Of a stretch of 64,000 bases of DNA, positions 45,788-54,468 are shown piece by piece. The DNA lies in contig JAGIAH010000004.1 in NCBI GenBank assembly GCA_017744915.1, positions 1 through 64,000 on the forward strand, written 5' to 3'. The notes under the pieces were generated by a model, which was not told the origin of the DNA, did no database searches, and worked only from the letters and a program-made list of their open reading frames with translations. This stretch comes from Agrobacterium tumefaciens (GTDB lineage: Bacteria > Pseudomonadota > Alphaproteobacteria > Rhizobiales > Rhizobiaceae). A program made the translations under genes and the position numbers. The first letter of the stretch is position 1; every line of letters begins with the position of its first letter.

Positions 45788-46186
45788 ATGAAGACTCTCC
45801 TGACGCAAATCTTCACCTGGTGGAACGGCCAGACGATCGGAACGCGGTTTCACACCTGGCGTTTCGGCAAGAAGGTAGGACAGGACGAGTTGGGCAACAC
45901 CTATTATGAAGGTGGCACCACCTCATGGGGCATGCCGCGCCGCTGGGTGATCTATAACGGTTATGCCGAAGCGTCGGCCATTCCGCCCGGCTGGCATGGC
46001 TGGATGCATTACCGCACCGACGTGCCGCCGAGCCAGGAAAGCTACGCGGCTCGCGAATGGCAGAAGCCGCACCAGCCCAACCACACCGGCACCTCCAAGG
46101 CTTATCGTCCGCAGGGATCGCTGGCGGTAGCCGGTGAGCGCCCGCGCGTGACCGGCGACTACGACGCCTGGACCCCTGGCAACTGA
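45788..46186 (+). CDS. NADH:ubiquinone oxidoreductase accessory subunit NDUFA12 (complex I 17.2 kDa-like)
   Basis: The 132-residue product has WNGQTIGTRFHTWRFGKKVG, DELGNTYYEGG and RRWVIYNGYAEASAIPPGWH, the signature of NDUFA12. This is one of the supernumerary complex I subunits that alphaproteobacteria share with mitochondria. It belongs functionally with the nuo genes at the window start although it is encoded 43 kb away. The ATG at 45788 begins the family sequence. DUF2155 follows, as is usual in Rhizobiales. Confidence 0.93.
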   Translation: MKTLLTQIFTWWNGQTIGTRFHTWRFGKKVGQDELGNTYYEGGTTSWGMPRRWVIYNGYAEASAIPPGWHGWMHYRTDVPPSQESYAAREWQKPHQPNHTGTSKAYRPQGSLAVAGERPRVTGDYDAWTPGN

Positions 46187-46197
46187 GCATTTCAGAT

Positions 46198-46223
46198 GCG
46201 CGGTGTTGTGCAAAACACCGCGC
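46198..46223 (+). other. Perfect hairpin after NDUFA12
   Basis: GCGCGGTGTT (46198-46207) and AACACCGCGC (46214-46223) form a ten-pair stem with a six-base loop, ten bases after the NDUFA12 stop. There is no T-run, so it may stabilise the mRNA end or attenuate transcription rather than terminate it. Confidence 0.45.
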
Positions 46224-46314
46224 CGGCATCCGGCCCACCGGTTTTTGCCACATTCCGCCCTTAGGCGTTGATCCAGTCGGAATAGCGACACAGGCAAATT
46301 TTGGAGACCACTTT

Positions 46315-46752
46315 ATGAGGAAAATCACGCGGGATCGTTCTTTGCGTGCGCTGACAGTCTCGCTGTTTGCGGCTGTCTCTGCTGTTCTCCTCGTCTCACC
46401 CGTCTCCGCCGCCCGTCTGGAAAACCGCGTCGCGGTGTTTTCCGGCATCGACAAGATCACCGGCCGCATCACTTCCTTCGATGTCTATATTGACGAGACG
46501 GTGCAGTTCGGCGCGCTTCAGGTGACGCCGAAGGTCTGCTACTCCCGCGACCAGACCGAAACCCAGAAAATCGACGCCTTCATCGAAGTCGATGAAATCA
46601 CCCTCGACCGTAAGATCCGCCGTATCTTTACCGGCTGGATGTTTGCCGACAGCCCCGGCCTCAATGCCGTCGAACACCCGATCTATGACGTGTGGCTGAC
46701 GGGTTGCAAGCAGGACTCCGAGGTTCCGGCTCCCTCTACGGCAAGCAAATAA
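46315..46752 (+). CDS. DUF2155 family periplasmic protein
   Basis: This 145-residue protein has a signal peptide (residues 1-33 or so, ending VSAARLENRVA). A domain rich in beta strands follows: FSGIDKITGRITSFDVYIDE, then QFGALQVTPKVCYSRDQTE and a final HPIYDVWLTGCK. The two cysteines could pair. These features match DUF2155, whose function is unknown and which is commonly placed next to NDUFA12 and aat in alphaproteobacteria. Its 3' end converges on aat with 13 bases between stops. Confidence 0.87.
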   Translation: MRKITRDRSLRALTVSLFAAVSAVLLVSPVSAARLENRVAVFSGIDKITGRITSFDVYIDETVQFGALQVTPKVCYSRDQTETQKIDAFIEVDEITLDRKIRRIFTGWMFADSPGLNAVEHPIYDVWLTGCKQDSEVPAPSTASK

Positions 46753-46765
46753 CCTGACGTAAAGA

Positions 46766-47380
46766 CTAGAATTGCAGGCTCGGCCGGTTCACGGCGAGAT
46801 CGAGCATCTTGGCATATTCCAGCTTCGGCACGTCTATAGCCCCGAATGTCTTCAGATGTTCTGTGGTGAATTGCGTGTCGAGCAGCACGAATCCCTTCGC
46901 TCGTAACCGTTCCACCAGATGCACGAGGCAAATCTTCGACGCATTGGTGCGGCGGGAAAACATGCTTTCGCCGAAGAAGGCAGCGCCCAGCGAAACGCCG
47001 TAAAGCCCGCCGACAAGCTCATCACCCTCCCACGCCTCGACGCTGTGGGCATGGCCGATCTGGTGGAGCTCGGTATAAAGCCTGCGGATCGTGGCATTGA
47101 TCCAGGTGCTTGGCCGGTCCGGCGCTTCCGCCGCGCAGCCCGCCATCACCGCTTCGAAGGCGGTGTTGAAGCGTATATCGAACGGCTTCTTGCGTATCGC
47201 TTTGGCGAGGCTTTTGGAAACATGGAAATCATCGAGCGGAATGATACCGCGTATTTCCGGCTCGACCCAGAAAAGCTCCGGATCGTCTGCCGAATCGGCC
47301 ATGGGAAACAGGCCGGCGGAATAGGCGCGCAGCAGGATATCGACCGTTATGCCGTTATTTCTGCTGCGCCGCCCAACCAT
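46766..47380 (-). CDS. aat: Leucyl/phenylalanyl-tRNA--protein transferase
   Basis: Aat adds leucine or phenylalanine to the N-terminus of proteins with basic first residues, marking them for ClpAP under the N-end rule. The 204-residue product has [15 protein letters not shown] near residue 16, [19 protein letters not shown] and [18 protein letters not shown] with FFGESMFS, the catalytic core of the family. It is the last gene of a minus-strand group aroQ-accB-accC-aat, six bases after accC. Confidence 0.96.
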   Translation of the reverse strand: MVGRRSRNNGITVDILLRAYSAGLFPMADSADDPELFWVEPEIRGIIPLDDFHVSKSLAKAIRKKPFDIRFNTAFEAVMAGCAAEAPDRPSTWINATIRRLYTELHQIGHAHSVEAWEGDELVGGLYGVSLGAAFFGESMFSRRTNASKICLVHLVERLRAKGFVLLDTQFTTEHLKTFGAIDVPKLEYAKMLDLAVNRPSLQF

Positions 47381-47386
47381 ATCGTC

Positions 47387-48733
47387 TTAGTGAGACGCGT
47401 CACCGGCCAGGTATTTTTCCAGCCAGTGAATATCGTAATCGCCCTTCAGGATATCCTCGTTCTGGAGGAGGTCCTGGAAAAGCGGCAGCGTGGTTTTGAT
47501 GCCATCAACGACAAACTCGTCCAGCGCCCGACGCAGGCGGCGGATGCATTCGTCACGGTCGCGACCGTGAACGATCAGCTTGCCGATCATGCTGTCGTAA
47601 TAGGGCGGGATCTTGTAGCCCTGATAAGCACCCGAATCGACGCGAACGCCAAGGCCGCCAGGCGTATGGAAATAGGTCAGCGTGCCCGGCGAGGGAACGA
47701 AGGTGCGCGGGTCTTCGGCATTGATTCGGCATTCGATGGCATGGCCATGGAATTCGATATCCGCCTGCGTGACCGACAGGCCCTGGCCCGAAGCGACCCG
47801 GATCTGCTCCTGCACGAGATCCATGCCGGTGATGGCTTCCGTGACCGGATGCTCCACCTGCAGACGGGTGTTCATTTCGATGAAATAGAACTCGCCGTTT
47901 TCATAAAGGAACTCGATGGTGCCGGCGCCGCGATATTTCAGCTTGCGCATGGCGTCGGCGCAGATTTCGCCGATCTTCATGCGCTGTTCAACGGTCAGAG
48001 CCGGGGAATTGGCTTCTTCCAGCACCTTCTGGTGACGGCGCTGCAGCGAGCAATCGCGTTCGCCAAGGTGAACGGCATTGCCTTCGCCATCGCCGAAGAC
48101 CTGCACTTCAATATGGCGCGGCTTGCCGAGGTACTTTTCCATGTAGACGGCATCGTTGCCGAAGGCTGCTGCCGCTTCGGAACGGGCGGTTGCAACCGCT
48201 TCTTCCAGATCGGCTTCGGTCTTCGCCACTTTCATGCCGCGGCCGCCACCGCCTGCCGTCGCCTTGATGAGGACCGGGAAGCCGATCGTCCGGGCGATTT
48301 CAAGCGCGTTTTCGGGCTTCACTTCACCGTCGGAGCCCGGAACGACGGGAATGCCGAGTTCCTGCGCCGTCTGCTTGGCGGTGATCTTGTCGCCCATGAT
48401 GCGGATATGTTCGGCGGTCGGCCCGATGAAGGTGATGCCGTGCGCGTCGAGAATATCGGCAAACTTGGCATTTTCCGACAGGAAGCCGTAACCGGGGTGA
48501 ACGGCGTCCGCACCGGTGATTTCGCAGGCCGCAACGATCTGGTGGATGTTGAGGTAGCTGTCACGCGAGGGCGGCGGGCCGATGCACACGCTTTCGTCGG
48601 CAAGGCGCACATGCATGGCGTCCGCGTCGGCCGTGGAATGCACGGCGACGGTGGGAATGCCAAGCTCTTTCGCGGCGCGCAGGACGCGCAGCGCGATTTC
48701 GCCACGGTTGGCTATGAGGATCTTCGAAACCAT
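47387..48733 (-). CDS. accC: Acetyl-CoA carboxylase, biotin carboxylase subunit
   Basis: AccC carboxylates the biotin on AccB using ATP and bicarbonate, the first half-reaction of fatty acid synthesis. The 448-residue product has an N-terminal domain [20 protein letters not shown] and an ATP-grasp glycine loop [29 protein letters not shown] and a C-terminal ECRINAEDP stretch follow, all canonical. It lies 12 bases after accB, and its product depends on BirA encoded at 2379. Confidence 0.97.
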   Translation of the reverse strand: MVSKILIANRGEIALRVLRAAKELGIPTVAVHSTADADAMHVRLADESVCIGPPPSRDSYLNIHQIVAACEITGADAVHPGYGFLSENAKFADILDAHGITFIGPTAEHIRIMGDKITAKQTAQELGIPVVPGSDGEVKPENALEIARTIGFPVLIKATAGGGGRGMKVAKTEADLEEAVATARSEAAAAFGNDAVYMEKYLGKPRHIEVQVFGDGEGNAVHLGERDCSLQRRHQKVLEEANSPALTVEQRMKIGEICADAMRKLKYRGAGTIEFLYENGEFYFIEMNTRLQVEHPVTEAITGMDLVQEQIRVASGQGLSVTQADIEFHGHAIECRINAEDPRTFVPSPGTLTYFHTPGGLGVRVDSGAYQGYKIPPYYDSMIGKLIVHGRDRDECIRRLRRALDEFVVDGIKTTLPLFQDLLQNEDILKGDYDIHWLEKYLAGDASH

Positions 48734-48745
48734 GCTGAACCGCCT

Positions 48746-49243
48746 TTATTCGATGACCACGAGGGCTTCGCCATACTCCACGGGCTGTGCGTCGTTGACG
48801 ATGATTTCCACGACCTTGCCGGACTTGGGTGCCGGAATCTGGTTCATGGTCTTCATGGCCTCGACGATGAGGATGGTCTGGCCTTCCTTGACGGTTGCGC
48901 CGACTTCGATGAAGGGGCGGGCGCCAGGAGCAGGCGACAGATAGACCGTGCCGACCATCGGCGAAGAGACGGTGTTAGCCGGGTTGCGGGCCGGTGCTGC
49001 AGACGCCGCAGCTGCGGCCGGGGCAGCAACCGCCGGTGCGGCTGCAGGCGCTGCTGCTGCCGGCGCGGGCGCATAAGCGGCGGGTGCTGCGGCATAGACC
49101 GTGGCGGGAGCGGGAGCCGCGCGGGAAACGCGGATACGCAGGTCTTCCTGCTCCACTTCGATTTCCGAAAGGTCGGTATCATTGAGGATATTCGCGAGTT
49201 CGCGGATCAGTTCCTTGTCGATACCCTGTTTCTTTTCAGACAT
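48746..49243 (-). CDS. accB: Biotin carboxyl carrier protein
   Basis: AccB carries the biotin of acetyl-CoA carboxylase. The 165-residue product has an N-terminal helical region. An alanine/proline-rich flexible linker at residues 42-86 follows, then the biotinyl domain with the target lysine K131 in VEAMKTMNQ; the usual EAMKMMN has threonine here. It is 25 bases downstream of aroQ and 12 bases before accC, the normal alphaproteobacterial operon. Confidence 0.97.
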   Translation of the reverse strand: MSEKKQGIDKELIRELANILNDTDLSEIEVEQEDLRIRVSRAAPAPATVYAAAPAAYAPAPAAAAPAAAPAVAAPAAAAASAAPARNPANTVSSPMVGTVYLSPAPGARPFIEVGATVKEGQTILIVEAMKTMNQIPAPKSGKVVEIIVNDAQPVEYGEALVVIE

Positions 49244-49268
49244 GACAAACCCTATTCTTTGTTTCTTT

Positions 49269-49706
49269 TTATGCCGTGATGTTCTTCAGCGCGTGAAGCG
49301 CCATGACGTATCCATATGGTCCGAAACCGCAGATCATGCCCTTGGCTGCGGGCGAGACCATCGATTTGTGACGGAATTCTTCCCGTGCATGGATATTGGA
49401 GATGTGCACTTCGACGACCGGAGTCGAAATTGCGCGAATGGCGTCGTGCAGGGCGATGGAGGTGTGGCTGTAAGCGCCGGGATTGATGACGACACCCGCC
49501 GCCCGCTCGCCCGCCTCGTGCAGCCAGTCCACGAGCACGCCCTCGTGGTTGGATTGGCGAAATTCCACCGAAAAGCCGAGATCGGCTCCGGCGTTCACGC
49601 AATCGTTTTCTATGTCTTTCAGCGTTTTGCCACCGTAGATACCCGGTTCCCGTTTTCCCAGCATGTTGAGATTGGGGCCATTGATGACGATGATGATGTT
49701 GCTCAT
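49269..49706 (-). CDS. aroQ: 3-dehydroquinate dehydratase, type II
   Basis: This shikimate pathway enzyme converts 3-dehydroquinate to 3-dehydroshikimate. The 145-residue product has the type II signatures [17 protein letters not shown] (with catalytic tyrosine), [15 protein letters not shown] and [18 protein letters not shown]. The ATG at 49706 starts the conserved sequence; the frame continues 17 codons upstream without support. It is the first gene of the aroQ-accB-accC-aat group. Confidence 0.96.
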   Translation of the reverse strand: MSNIIIVINGPNLNMLGKREPGIYGGKTLKDIENDCVNAGADLGFSVEFRQSNHEGVLVDWLHEAGERAAGVVINPGAYSHTSIALHDAIRAISTPVVEVHISNIHAREEFRHKSMVSPAAKGMICGFGPYGYVMALHALKNITA

Positions 49707-49758
49707 TCGCGTTTCCATAAGAAAATCAGCGACACCTATAGACTGCGCAGCCGTCAAG

Positions 49759-49792
49759 GAAAAGCCCCTGCAAGCCCTAAAGCGCAGGGGCT
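49759..49792 (-). terminator. Probable terminator after the DsbA-like gene
   Basis: On the minus strand AGCCCCTGC and GCAGGGGCT (49784-49792 and 49763-49771) form a nine-pair stem followed by TTTTCC. It lies 40 bases past the stop of the DsbA-like gene and before aroQ. Confidence 0.7.
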
Positions 49793-49831
49793 GGCCCTTA
49801 TCTCACAGGCAATGAGGCCCTTGCGCGTGAA

Positions 49832-50599
49832 TCACGAGCAGGTGGCTTTACCGCAGCTGCGCATATTGGCGATTTTTTCCTTCAACGGGTCGGCGCCAAC
49901 AGCACCAAAAACCGCCTCGTTGCCAACGATATAGGAGGGTGTTCCGGTGATGCCGAGGCTGTTTGCCAGCTTGTAGGTTTCCTGAACCTGCGCGTCATTG
50001 GGGTTTTCCGCCATCGATTTGCGGATATCGGCTTCCTTGAGGCCGAGCGAGGTTGCGACTTCCATGGCGCTGTCCTCATTGGCCCGTCCACGGCCACCGA
50101 GCAGGGTGCGCTGGAATTCGGCATATTTGGCGGGCGCCAAAAGCTTCACGGCGTTGGAGACACGGTGTGCGGCGACCGATTCCGGACCGAGGATCGGAAA
50201 CTCCTTGAGGACGACGCGGACCTTCTTGTCGCCCTTCAGGATATTGTCCATGTCGCCCATGGCGCGTTTACAATAGCCGCAATTATAGTCGAAAAATTCG
50301 ACCAGCGTGACGTCGCCGTCGGGATTGCCGAGCGCCATGTCGTATTTCGATTCGAAGATGGCCTTCTTGTTGTCGGCAACCGCTTCTGCGGCCTTGGCGT
50401 TGCGCGAAGCATATTGCTTGCGTTCAAGTGCATCCTGAACCTCGAGCATGATTTCCGGGTTCTCGATCAGATATTGCTTGATGAACTCGCCCATTTCCTT
50501 TTTCTGCTGCTCATCGAGCGCATGGGCGGGCAGGGAAGCGAATACCGTTGAAAGGGCCGTCACGCTGGCGAGAAGGGTGGAACGGAGAAAATGCGCCAT
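49832..50599 (-). CDS. DsbA-family periplasmic thiol:disulfide protein
   Basis: This is a secreted thioredoxin-fold protein, probably an oxidase or isomerase of periplasmic disulfides. The 255-residue product has a signal peptide ending SLPAHA (residue 27). A short N-terminal helical region resembling the dimerisation part of DsbC/ScsC-like proteins (KQYLIENPEIMLEVQDALE) follows, then the active site CGYC at 107-110 and the cis-proline region GITGTPSYIVG. The ATG at 50599 gives the better signal peptide; another lies four codons upstream. Two C-terminal cysteines (SCGKATCS) are unusual and may form an extra disulfide. Confidence 0.9.
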   Translation of the reverse strand: MAHFLRSTLLASVTALSTVFASLPAHALDEQQKKEMGEFIKQYLIENPEIMLEVQDALERKQYASRNAKAAEAVADNKKAIFESKYDMALGNPDGDVTLVEFFDYNCGYCKRAMGDMDNILKGDKKVRVVLKEFPILGPESVAAHRVSNAVKLLAPAKYAEFQRTLLGGRGRANEDSAMEVATSLGLKEADIRKSMAENPNDAQVQETYKLANSLGITGTPSYIVGNEAVFGAVGADPLKEKIANMRSCGKATCS

Positions 50600-50766
50600 A
50601 TCGGTCCTCATTCTGTTCGGCCGGAGCCTCTTGAAATCTTATGAAGGCAATTACCTTACTTTAAGCCAAATGCCATACGGCAAAAATACTTGTCCGCATT
50701 ATGATCGCATGATTGTGAAGATTGTGATTCTGCGGCAAGTCTCTGAAATATGGTTCAGGAAAGAGC

Positions 50767-51930
50767 ATGCCCTTGATTACGATGTCGAAGCGGAGCGCAG
50801 TCGAACCCTTTCACGCCATGGATATCCTGGCGGAAGCGAACAGGCGCAGGCAGGCGGGACGCCCCGTCATTTCCATGGCGGTCGGCCAGCCTTCCCATCC
50901 CGCACCGAAAGCCTCGCTGGAAGCGGCTCAGGAAGCGCTGAAACACGGGCGCATCGGTTATACCGACGCGCTCGGCCTGCGTGAGCTGCGCGAGGCGATC
51001 GCCGGCCATTACCGGCTGCGTCATCAGGTCGCCATCGATCCGGCGCGCATTGCGGTGACAACGGGTTCGTCCGCCGCCTTCAATCTTGCCTTCCTCAGCC
51101 TGTTCGATGCAGGCGACCATGTTGCCATCGCAAGGCCCGGTTACCCGGCCTATCGCAATATTCTGAAAGCGCTAGGCCTTAATGTCGTGGAAGTGCCGGT
51201 CACGGCCGAAACCGGCTACACGCTGACACCGGCAAGTCTCGAACGCGCGGAAACGAAAGCCGGCTGCAAGCTGAAGGGCGTGCTTCTGGCAAGCCCCGCT
51301 AATCCGACCGGCACGGTTACCGGCCGTGAGGCGCTGAAGCGGCTGGCGAGCTACTGCGAAAGCCGCGACATGGCCTTCATTTCCGACGAGATCTATCACG
51401 GACTGACCTTCGTCGGGGAAGAGACGAGCGCGCTCGAAATCACCGATAGCGCCATCATCATCAATTCCTTCTCCAAATATTATTGCATGACCGGCTGGCG
51501 TATCGGCTGGATGGTGCTGCCCGAAAATCTCGTCCGTCCGGTCGAGTGCCTGGCCCAGAGCCTCTATATCTCAGCGCCGGAACTCTCGCAGCTTGCGGCG
51601 ACCGCAGCCTTTACGGCGGCGGAGGAGCTTGATGTCTACCGGGAAAGCTATCGCACCAACCGTGATTTCCTGATGGCGCGCCTGCCGGAAATCGGCCTGC
51701 CGCTGGCATCCCCGATGGACGGGGCGTTCTACGCCTATGTCGATACCAGCCGTTTTTCCAATGACAGCATGGATTTCGCCAAGCGCATGCTGGCGGAGAT
51801 CGATGTGGCGGCAACCCCCGGCATGGATTTTGATCCCGAGGAGGGCCACAGGGCGCTGCGCATTTCCTATGCGGGTTCGGTATCGGATATTGCCGAGGCG
51901 GTGGGACGTATCGCCGGCTGGCTGAAATAA
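50767..51930 (+). CDS. Class I/II pyridoxal-phosphate aminotransferase
   Basis: The 387-residue product has the AAT fold: SMAVGQPSHPAP near the N-terminus, ANPTG with N179, SDEIYHG with D207 and the PLP-binding lysine K237 in NSFSKYYCMTGWRIGW. It resembles aspartate or aromatic aminotransferases of the MalY/AspC-like branch, but the substrate cannot be read from the sequence. It is divergent from the DsbA-like gene and converges on the ArsR gene with 24 bases between stops. Confidence 0.9.
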   Translation: MPLITMSKRSAVEPFHAMDILAEANRRRQAGRPVISMAVGQPSHPAPKASLEAAQEALKHGRIGYTDALGLRELREAIAGHYRLRHQVAIDPARIAVTTGSSAAFNLAFLSLFDAGDHVAIARPGYPAYRNILKALGLNVVEVPVTAETGYTLTPASLERAETKAGCKLKGVLLASPANPTGTVTGREALKRLASYCESRDMAFISDEIYHGLTFVGEETSALEITDSAIIINSFSKYYCMTGWRIGWMVLPENLVRPVECLAQSLYISAPELSQLAATAAFTAAEELDVYRESYRTNRDFLMARLPEIGLPLASPMDGAFYAYVDTSRFSNDSMDFAKRMLAEIDVAATPGMDFDPEEGHRALRISYAGSVSDIAEAVGRIAGWLK

Positions 51931-51954
51931 ACCGGGATCATCCGTTCGGAAAGA

Positions 51955-52638
51955 TCAGGCGGGCGCGCAGCCGAAGGTGCTATTGAACGCCTTTTCACCC
52001 TTTGCGGTAAAGGTCAGCACACGGCCGTTTCCGCGCCGCAGCCAGTCGCGCTGTTGCATGGCCTCAAGCAGCGATGCGCCGAGCCCGCCGCCGAGGTGAT
52101 GGCGGCGTTCACTCCAGTCCAAGCAATGCAGGCACACCGGCCGCCGCGCCTTTTCGAGCGGCGAAAGATCGATGCCGAAGTTCGAGAAGAAATCGCGCCC
52201 ATCATCCGTCAGCGCCGGGTCGTCACCGGGCGTCACTAGCCCCTTCGCGGTGATGGCGGCAAGCAGTGCCACACCGCTTTCCCCTGCCAGGTGATCGTAA
52301 CAGATGCGTGCTTCACGCAGCGCCTTGTCCTTGGGCCCGGTGCGCACGCGGACCGCGCCCGTGCGCTGTGCAAGCCCCATCAAGGCTTCCAGAACCTGCG
52401 CCACATCTTCGTCGGAGAGACGAAAATAACGATGCCGCCCCTGTTTTTCCGCCTTCAGCAATTGTGCCTCGGAGAGCTTGGAAAGGTGCCCGCTGGCAGT
52501 CTGCAGGGTCACGCCGGCGGCTTCCGCAAGCTCGCTTGCCGTCAGCGCACGTCCATCCATCAGCGCCGTCAATATGTTGGCGCGGGCAGGGTCACCGATC
52601 AGAGCGGCGACATTGGCGATAAGAGGTCCGTCTTTCAT
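51955..52638 (-). CDS. ArsR-family winged-helix regulator with C-terminal extension
   Basis: The 227-residue product begins MKDGPLIANVAALIGDPARA and has a winged helix in the first 90 residues (LTASELAEAAGVTLQTASGH, then GRHRYFRL). This is followed by an unusual 130-residue C-terminal region with CLHCLDWSERRHHLGG, whose two cysteines could sense metal or redox state. It is about twice the usual ArsR length. An inverted repeat overlaps its start codon in the divergent promoter shared with the NIPSNAP gene, so it probably represses itself and that operon. Confidence 0.88.
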   Translation of the reverse strand: MKDGPLIANVAALIGDPARANILTALMDGRALTASELAEAAGVTLQTASGHLSKLSEAQLLKAEKQGRHRYFRLSDEDVAQVLEALMGLAQRTGAVRVRTGPKDKALREARICYDHLAGESGVALLAAITAKGLVTPGDDPALTDDGRDFFSNFGIDLSPLEKARRPVCLHCLDWSERRHHLGGGLGASLLEAMQQRDWLRRGNGRVLTFTAKGEKAFNSTFGCAPA

Positions 52639-52660
52639 GCTTCGATGATAGCCGAAGCAT
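52637..52660. promoter_or_regulatory. Inverted repeat, candidate ArsR operator
   Basis: ATGCTTCG (52637-52644) and CGAAGCAT (52653-52660) are perfect inverted arms with an eight-base centre. They overlap the start codon of the ArsR gene in the 75-base gap to the divergent NIPSNAP gene. Size and position suit a dimeric winged-helix repressor. The binding protein is inferred. Confidence 0.5.
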
Positions 52661-52712
52661 TGCTGCAAGGCAACGGTGTAGAAAGGAGAGACAAAACACG
52701 AGGAGAATAACG

Positions 52713-53039
52713 ATGCTGACCTGTTTCATCCGCTACGAGATCGACCCCTTCAAGGTCGAGGCCTTCGACCAATATGCCCGCAACTGGGGTGAGGCGATCC
52801 CGCGCTGCGGTGCTGATCTCATCGGTTATTATGCGCCGAAGGAGGGATCGAGCACGATTGCCTATGGTGTCTACAACATTGAAAATCTCGCCGCTTACGA
52901 AGCCTACAGGGCGCGGCTTGCCGCCGACCCGGCGGGGCGGGAAAACTATGAATTCGCCCGCCGCGAGCAGTTCATCCGCCGCGAGGACCGGCTGTTCCTG
53001 CGCCTCGCTTCCGGCCCGCAGACGGGAGGCGGGCAATGA
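52713..53039 (+). CDS. NIPSNAP family protein
   Basis: This 108-residue dimeric alpha-beta barrel protein starts MLTCFIRYEIDPFKVEAFDQ. DLIGYYAPKEGSSTIAYGVY and AYEAYRARLAADP follow, typical of NIPSNAP domains, whose functions vary and are mostly unknown. It follows a divergent ArsR regulator and overlaps the next gene by four bases (ATGA). With its ABM neighbour it looks like a small regulated unit for modifying or detoxifying an organic compound; this is inference. Confidence 0.85.
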   Translation: MLTCFIRYEIDPFKVEAFDQYARNWGEAIPRCGADLIGYYAPKEGSSTIAYGVYNIENLAAYEAYRARLAADPAGRENYEFARREQFIRREDRLFLRLASGPQTGGGQ

Positions 53040-53401
53040 TCGCCGTCATGTTCGAGGTCTGGCCGGCGGAGGGCGAGAAACAGCATTATCTGGATATTGC
53101 CGCCGGCCTGCGGGCCGAACTCGAAACCATTGATGGTTTCCTGTCCGTCGAGCGGTTTCAGAGCATCAGCAATCCGGAGAAGATGCTTTCCCTGTCCTTC
53201 TTCCGGGATGAGGAGGCGGTGCGGGCATGGCGCAACACCATGCCACATCGCGCAGCACAGGCGCTGGGCCGATCCGGCGTCTTTTCCGACTACCGGCTGC
53301 GTATTGCACATGTGATCCGCGACTATGGTCTGCAGGAACGGGAGGAAGCGCCAGCCGACAGCCGGAACGCCCACCCGGCAGAGGGGAGCAATTTGGGCTG
53401 A
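53036..53401 (+). CDS. Antibiotic biosynthesis monooxygenase (ABM) domain protein
   Basis: This 121-residue ferredoxin-like fold protein starts MIAVMFEVWPAEGEKQHYLD and has ETIDGFLSVERFQS and LSFFRDEEAVRAWRNTMPH, characteristic of ABM proteins. Some of these oxidise quinone-like or haem substrates and many have no known reaction. It overlaps the NIPSNAP gene by four bases, so they are coupled. It may be controlled by the divergent ArsR protein. Confidence 0.87.
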   Translation: MIAVMFEVWPAEGEKQHYLDIAAGLRAELETIDGFLSVERFQSISNPEKMLSLSFFRDEEAVRAWRNTMPHRAAQALGRSGVFSDYRLRIAHVIRDYGLQEREEAPADSRNAHPAEGSNLG

Positions 53402-53526
53402 GATTTCCAGCATCAGTTTTTCTGCATGGGCTGCAAGGCTTTCTGGTTCGAACTCACCTTTGAAACCCGTTATAGATGGGCCAATATGGTGCAGGACACC
53501 CGTCGGATTGGACATGGAGAAAAGCG

Positions 53527-54231
53527 ATGTCGGCAGAAAAAGTGGCGATTGTAACGGCAGGTGGCAGCGGCATGGGCGCGGCCGTGGCGAAACGTCTGGC
53601 GGCGGATGGTTACAGCCTCGCGATCCTGTCCTCTTCCGGCAAGGGAGAGGCGCTGGCGCAGGAACTGGGCGGTATTGGTGTCACCGGTTCCAACCAGTCC
53701 AATGACGATCTCCAGCGGCTGACGGATCTGGCGCTCGAGAAATTCGGCCGCATTGACGTGCTGGTCAATAGCGCCGGGCATGGCCCACGCGCCTCCATTC
53801 TCGATATTACCGACGAGCAATGGCACACCGGCCTCGATGTCTACCTGATGAACGTCATCCGCCCGACGCGGGTCGTAGCGCCCATCATGGTGAAACAGAA
53901 GGCGGGTGCGATCGTCAACATCTCGACGGCCTGGGCTTTCGAACCGAGCGCCATGTTCCCGACATCGGCGGTGTTCCGCGCCGGCCTTGCCTCATACACC
54001 AAGATTTTTTCCGATACCTATGCGGCGGATAATGTGCGCATGAACAATGTCCTGCCCGGCTGGATCGACAGCCTGCCGGCCACGGAGGAGCGCCGTGAAA
54101 GCGTGCCGATGCAGCGTTACGGCAAGAGCGAGGAAATCGCCGCCACCGTGGCTTTTCTTGCGTCTGAAGGGGCGGGGTATATCACCGGGCAGAACATTCG
54201 GGTTGATGGCGGGTTGACGCGGTCTGTTTGA
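53527..54231 (+). CDS. Short-chain dehydrogenase/reductase homologue with altered active site
   Basis: The 234-residue product is a Rossmann-fold SDR: TAGGSGMG (10-17) for the nucleotide loop, VNSAG (80-84), NIST (131-134), LPGWI and a C-terminal GQNIRVDGGLTRSV. The catalytic YxxxK is missing. In the aligned stretch FPTSAVFRAGLASYTK, S147 and R151 stand at the tyrosine and lysine positions, 13 residues after T134. It may be inactive, use another mechanism, or bind ligand only. The ATG at 53527 begins the conserved sequence. It lies 125 bases after the ABM gene and may belong to the same unit. Confidence 0.88.
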   Translation: MSAEKVAIVTAGGSGMGAAVAKRLAADGYSLAILSSSGKGEALAQELGGIGVTGSNQSNDDLQRLTDLALEKFGRIDVLVNSAGHGPRASILDITDEQWHTGLDVYLMNVIRPTRVVAPIMVKQKAGAIVNISTAWAFEPSAMFPTSAVFRAGLASYTKIFSDTYAADNVRMNNVLPGWIDSLPATEERRESVPMQRYGKSEEIAATVAFLASEGAGYITGQNIRVDGGLTRSV

Positions 54232-54248
54232 CGGACAGTTATACCGCC

Positions 54249-54279
54249 CCTCATTCCTGTACTTGTCACAGGGATGAGG
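54249..54279. repeat. Palindromic repeat after the SDR gene
   Basis: CCTCATTCCTGT (54249-54260) pairs with ACAGGGATGAGG (54268-54279), with a single G-T wobble and a seven-base loop ACTTGTC. A similar CATTCCTGT-CTTGTCACAGGAAT element is common between genes in Agrobacterium, as I recall. It may also help end the SDR transcript. Confidence 0.55.
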
Positions 54280-54420
54280 GAGGGGAGCGATTGAAAAAAA
54301 AGCAAGCTTTTCGCCGAATTAATGGGTTCGATCTTCCGTGGTGCGTCCTTCGGAAACCAATCGACTTGGTGCGCTTCGCCGTCTCAGCGTAAAAACGCTC
54401 GTTCTTGCACCGACAAAACA

Positions 54421-54449
54421 AAACGCCCGCAACCATGTTGCGGGCGTTT
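54421..54449 (-). terminator. Bidirectional terminator downstream of rne
   Basis: The 13-base arms at 54421-54433 and 54437-54449 form a long perfect stem with a three-base loop (core CGCCCGCAAC), flanked by A residues on the left and T residues on the right. It ends the rne transcript on the minus strand 20 bases past its stop, and can stop transcripts on the plus strand as well. Confidence 0.85.
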
Positions 54450-54468
54450 TTATTCAGTATCACTTCTC

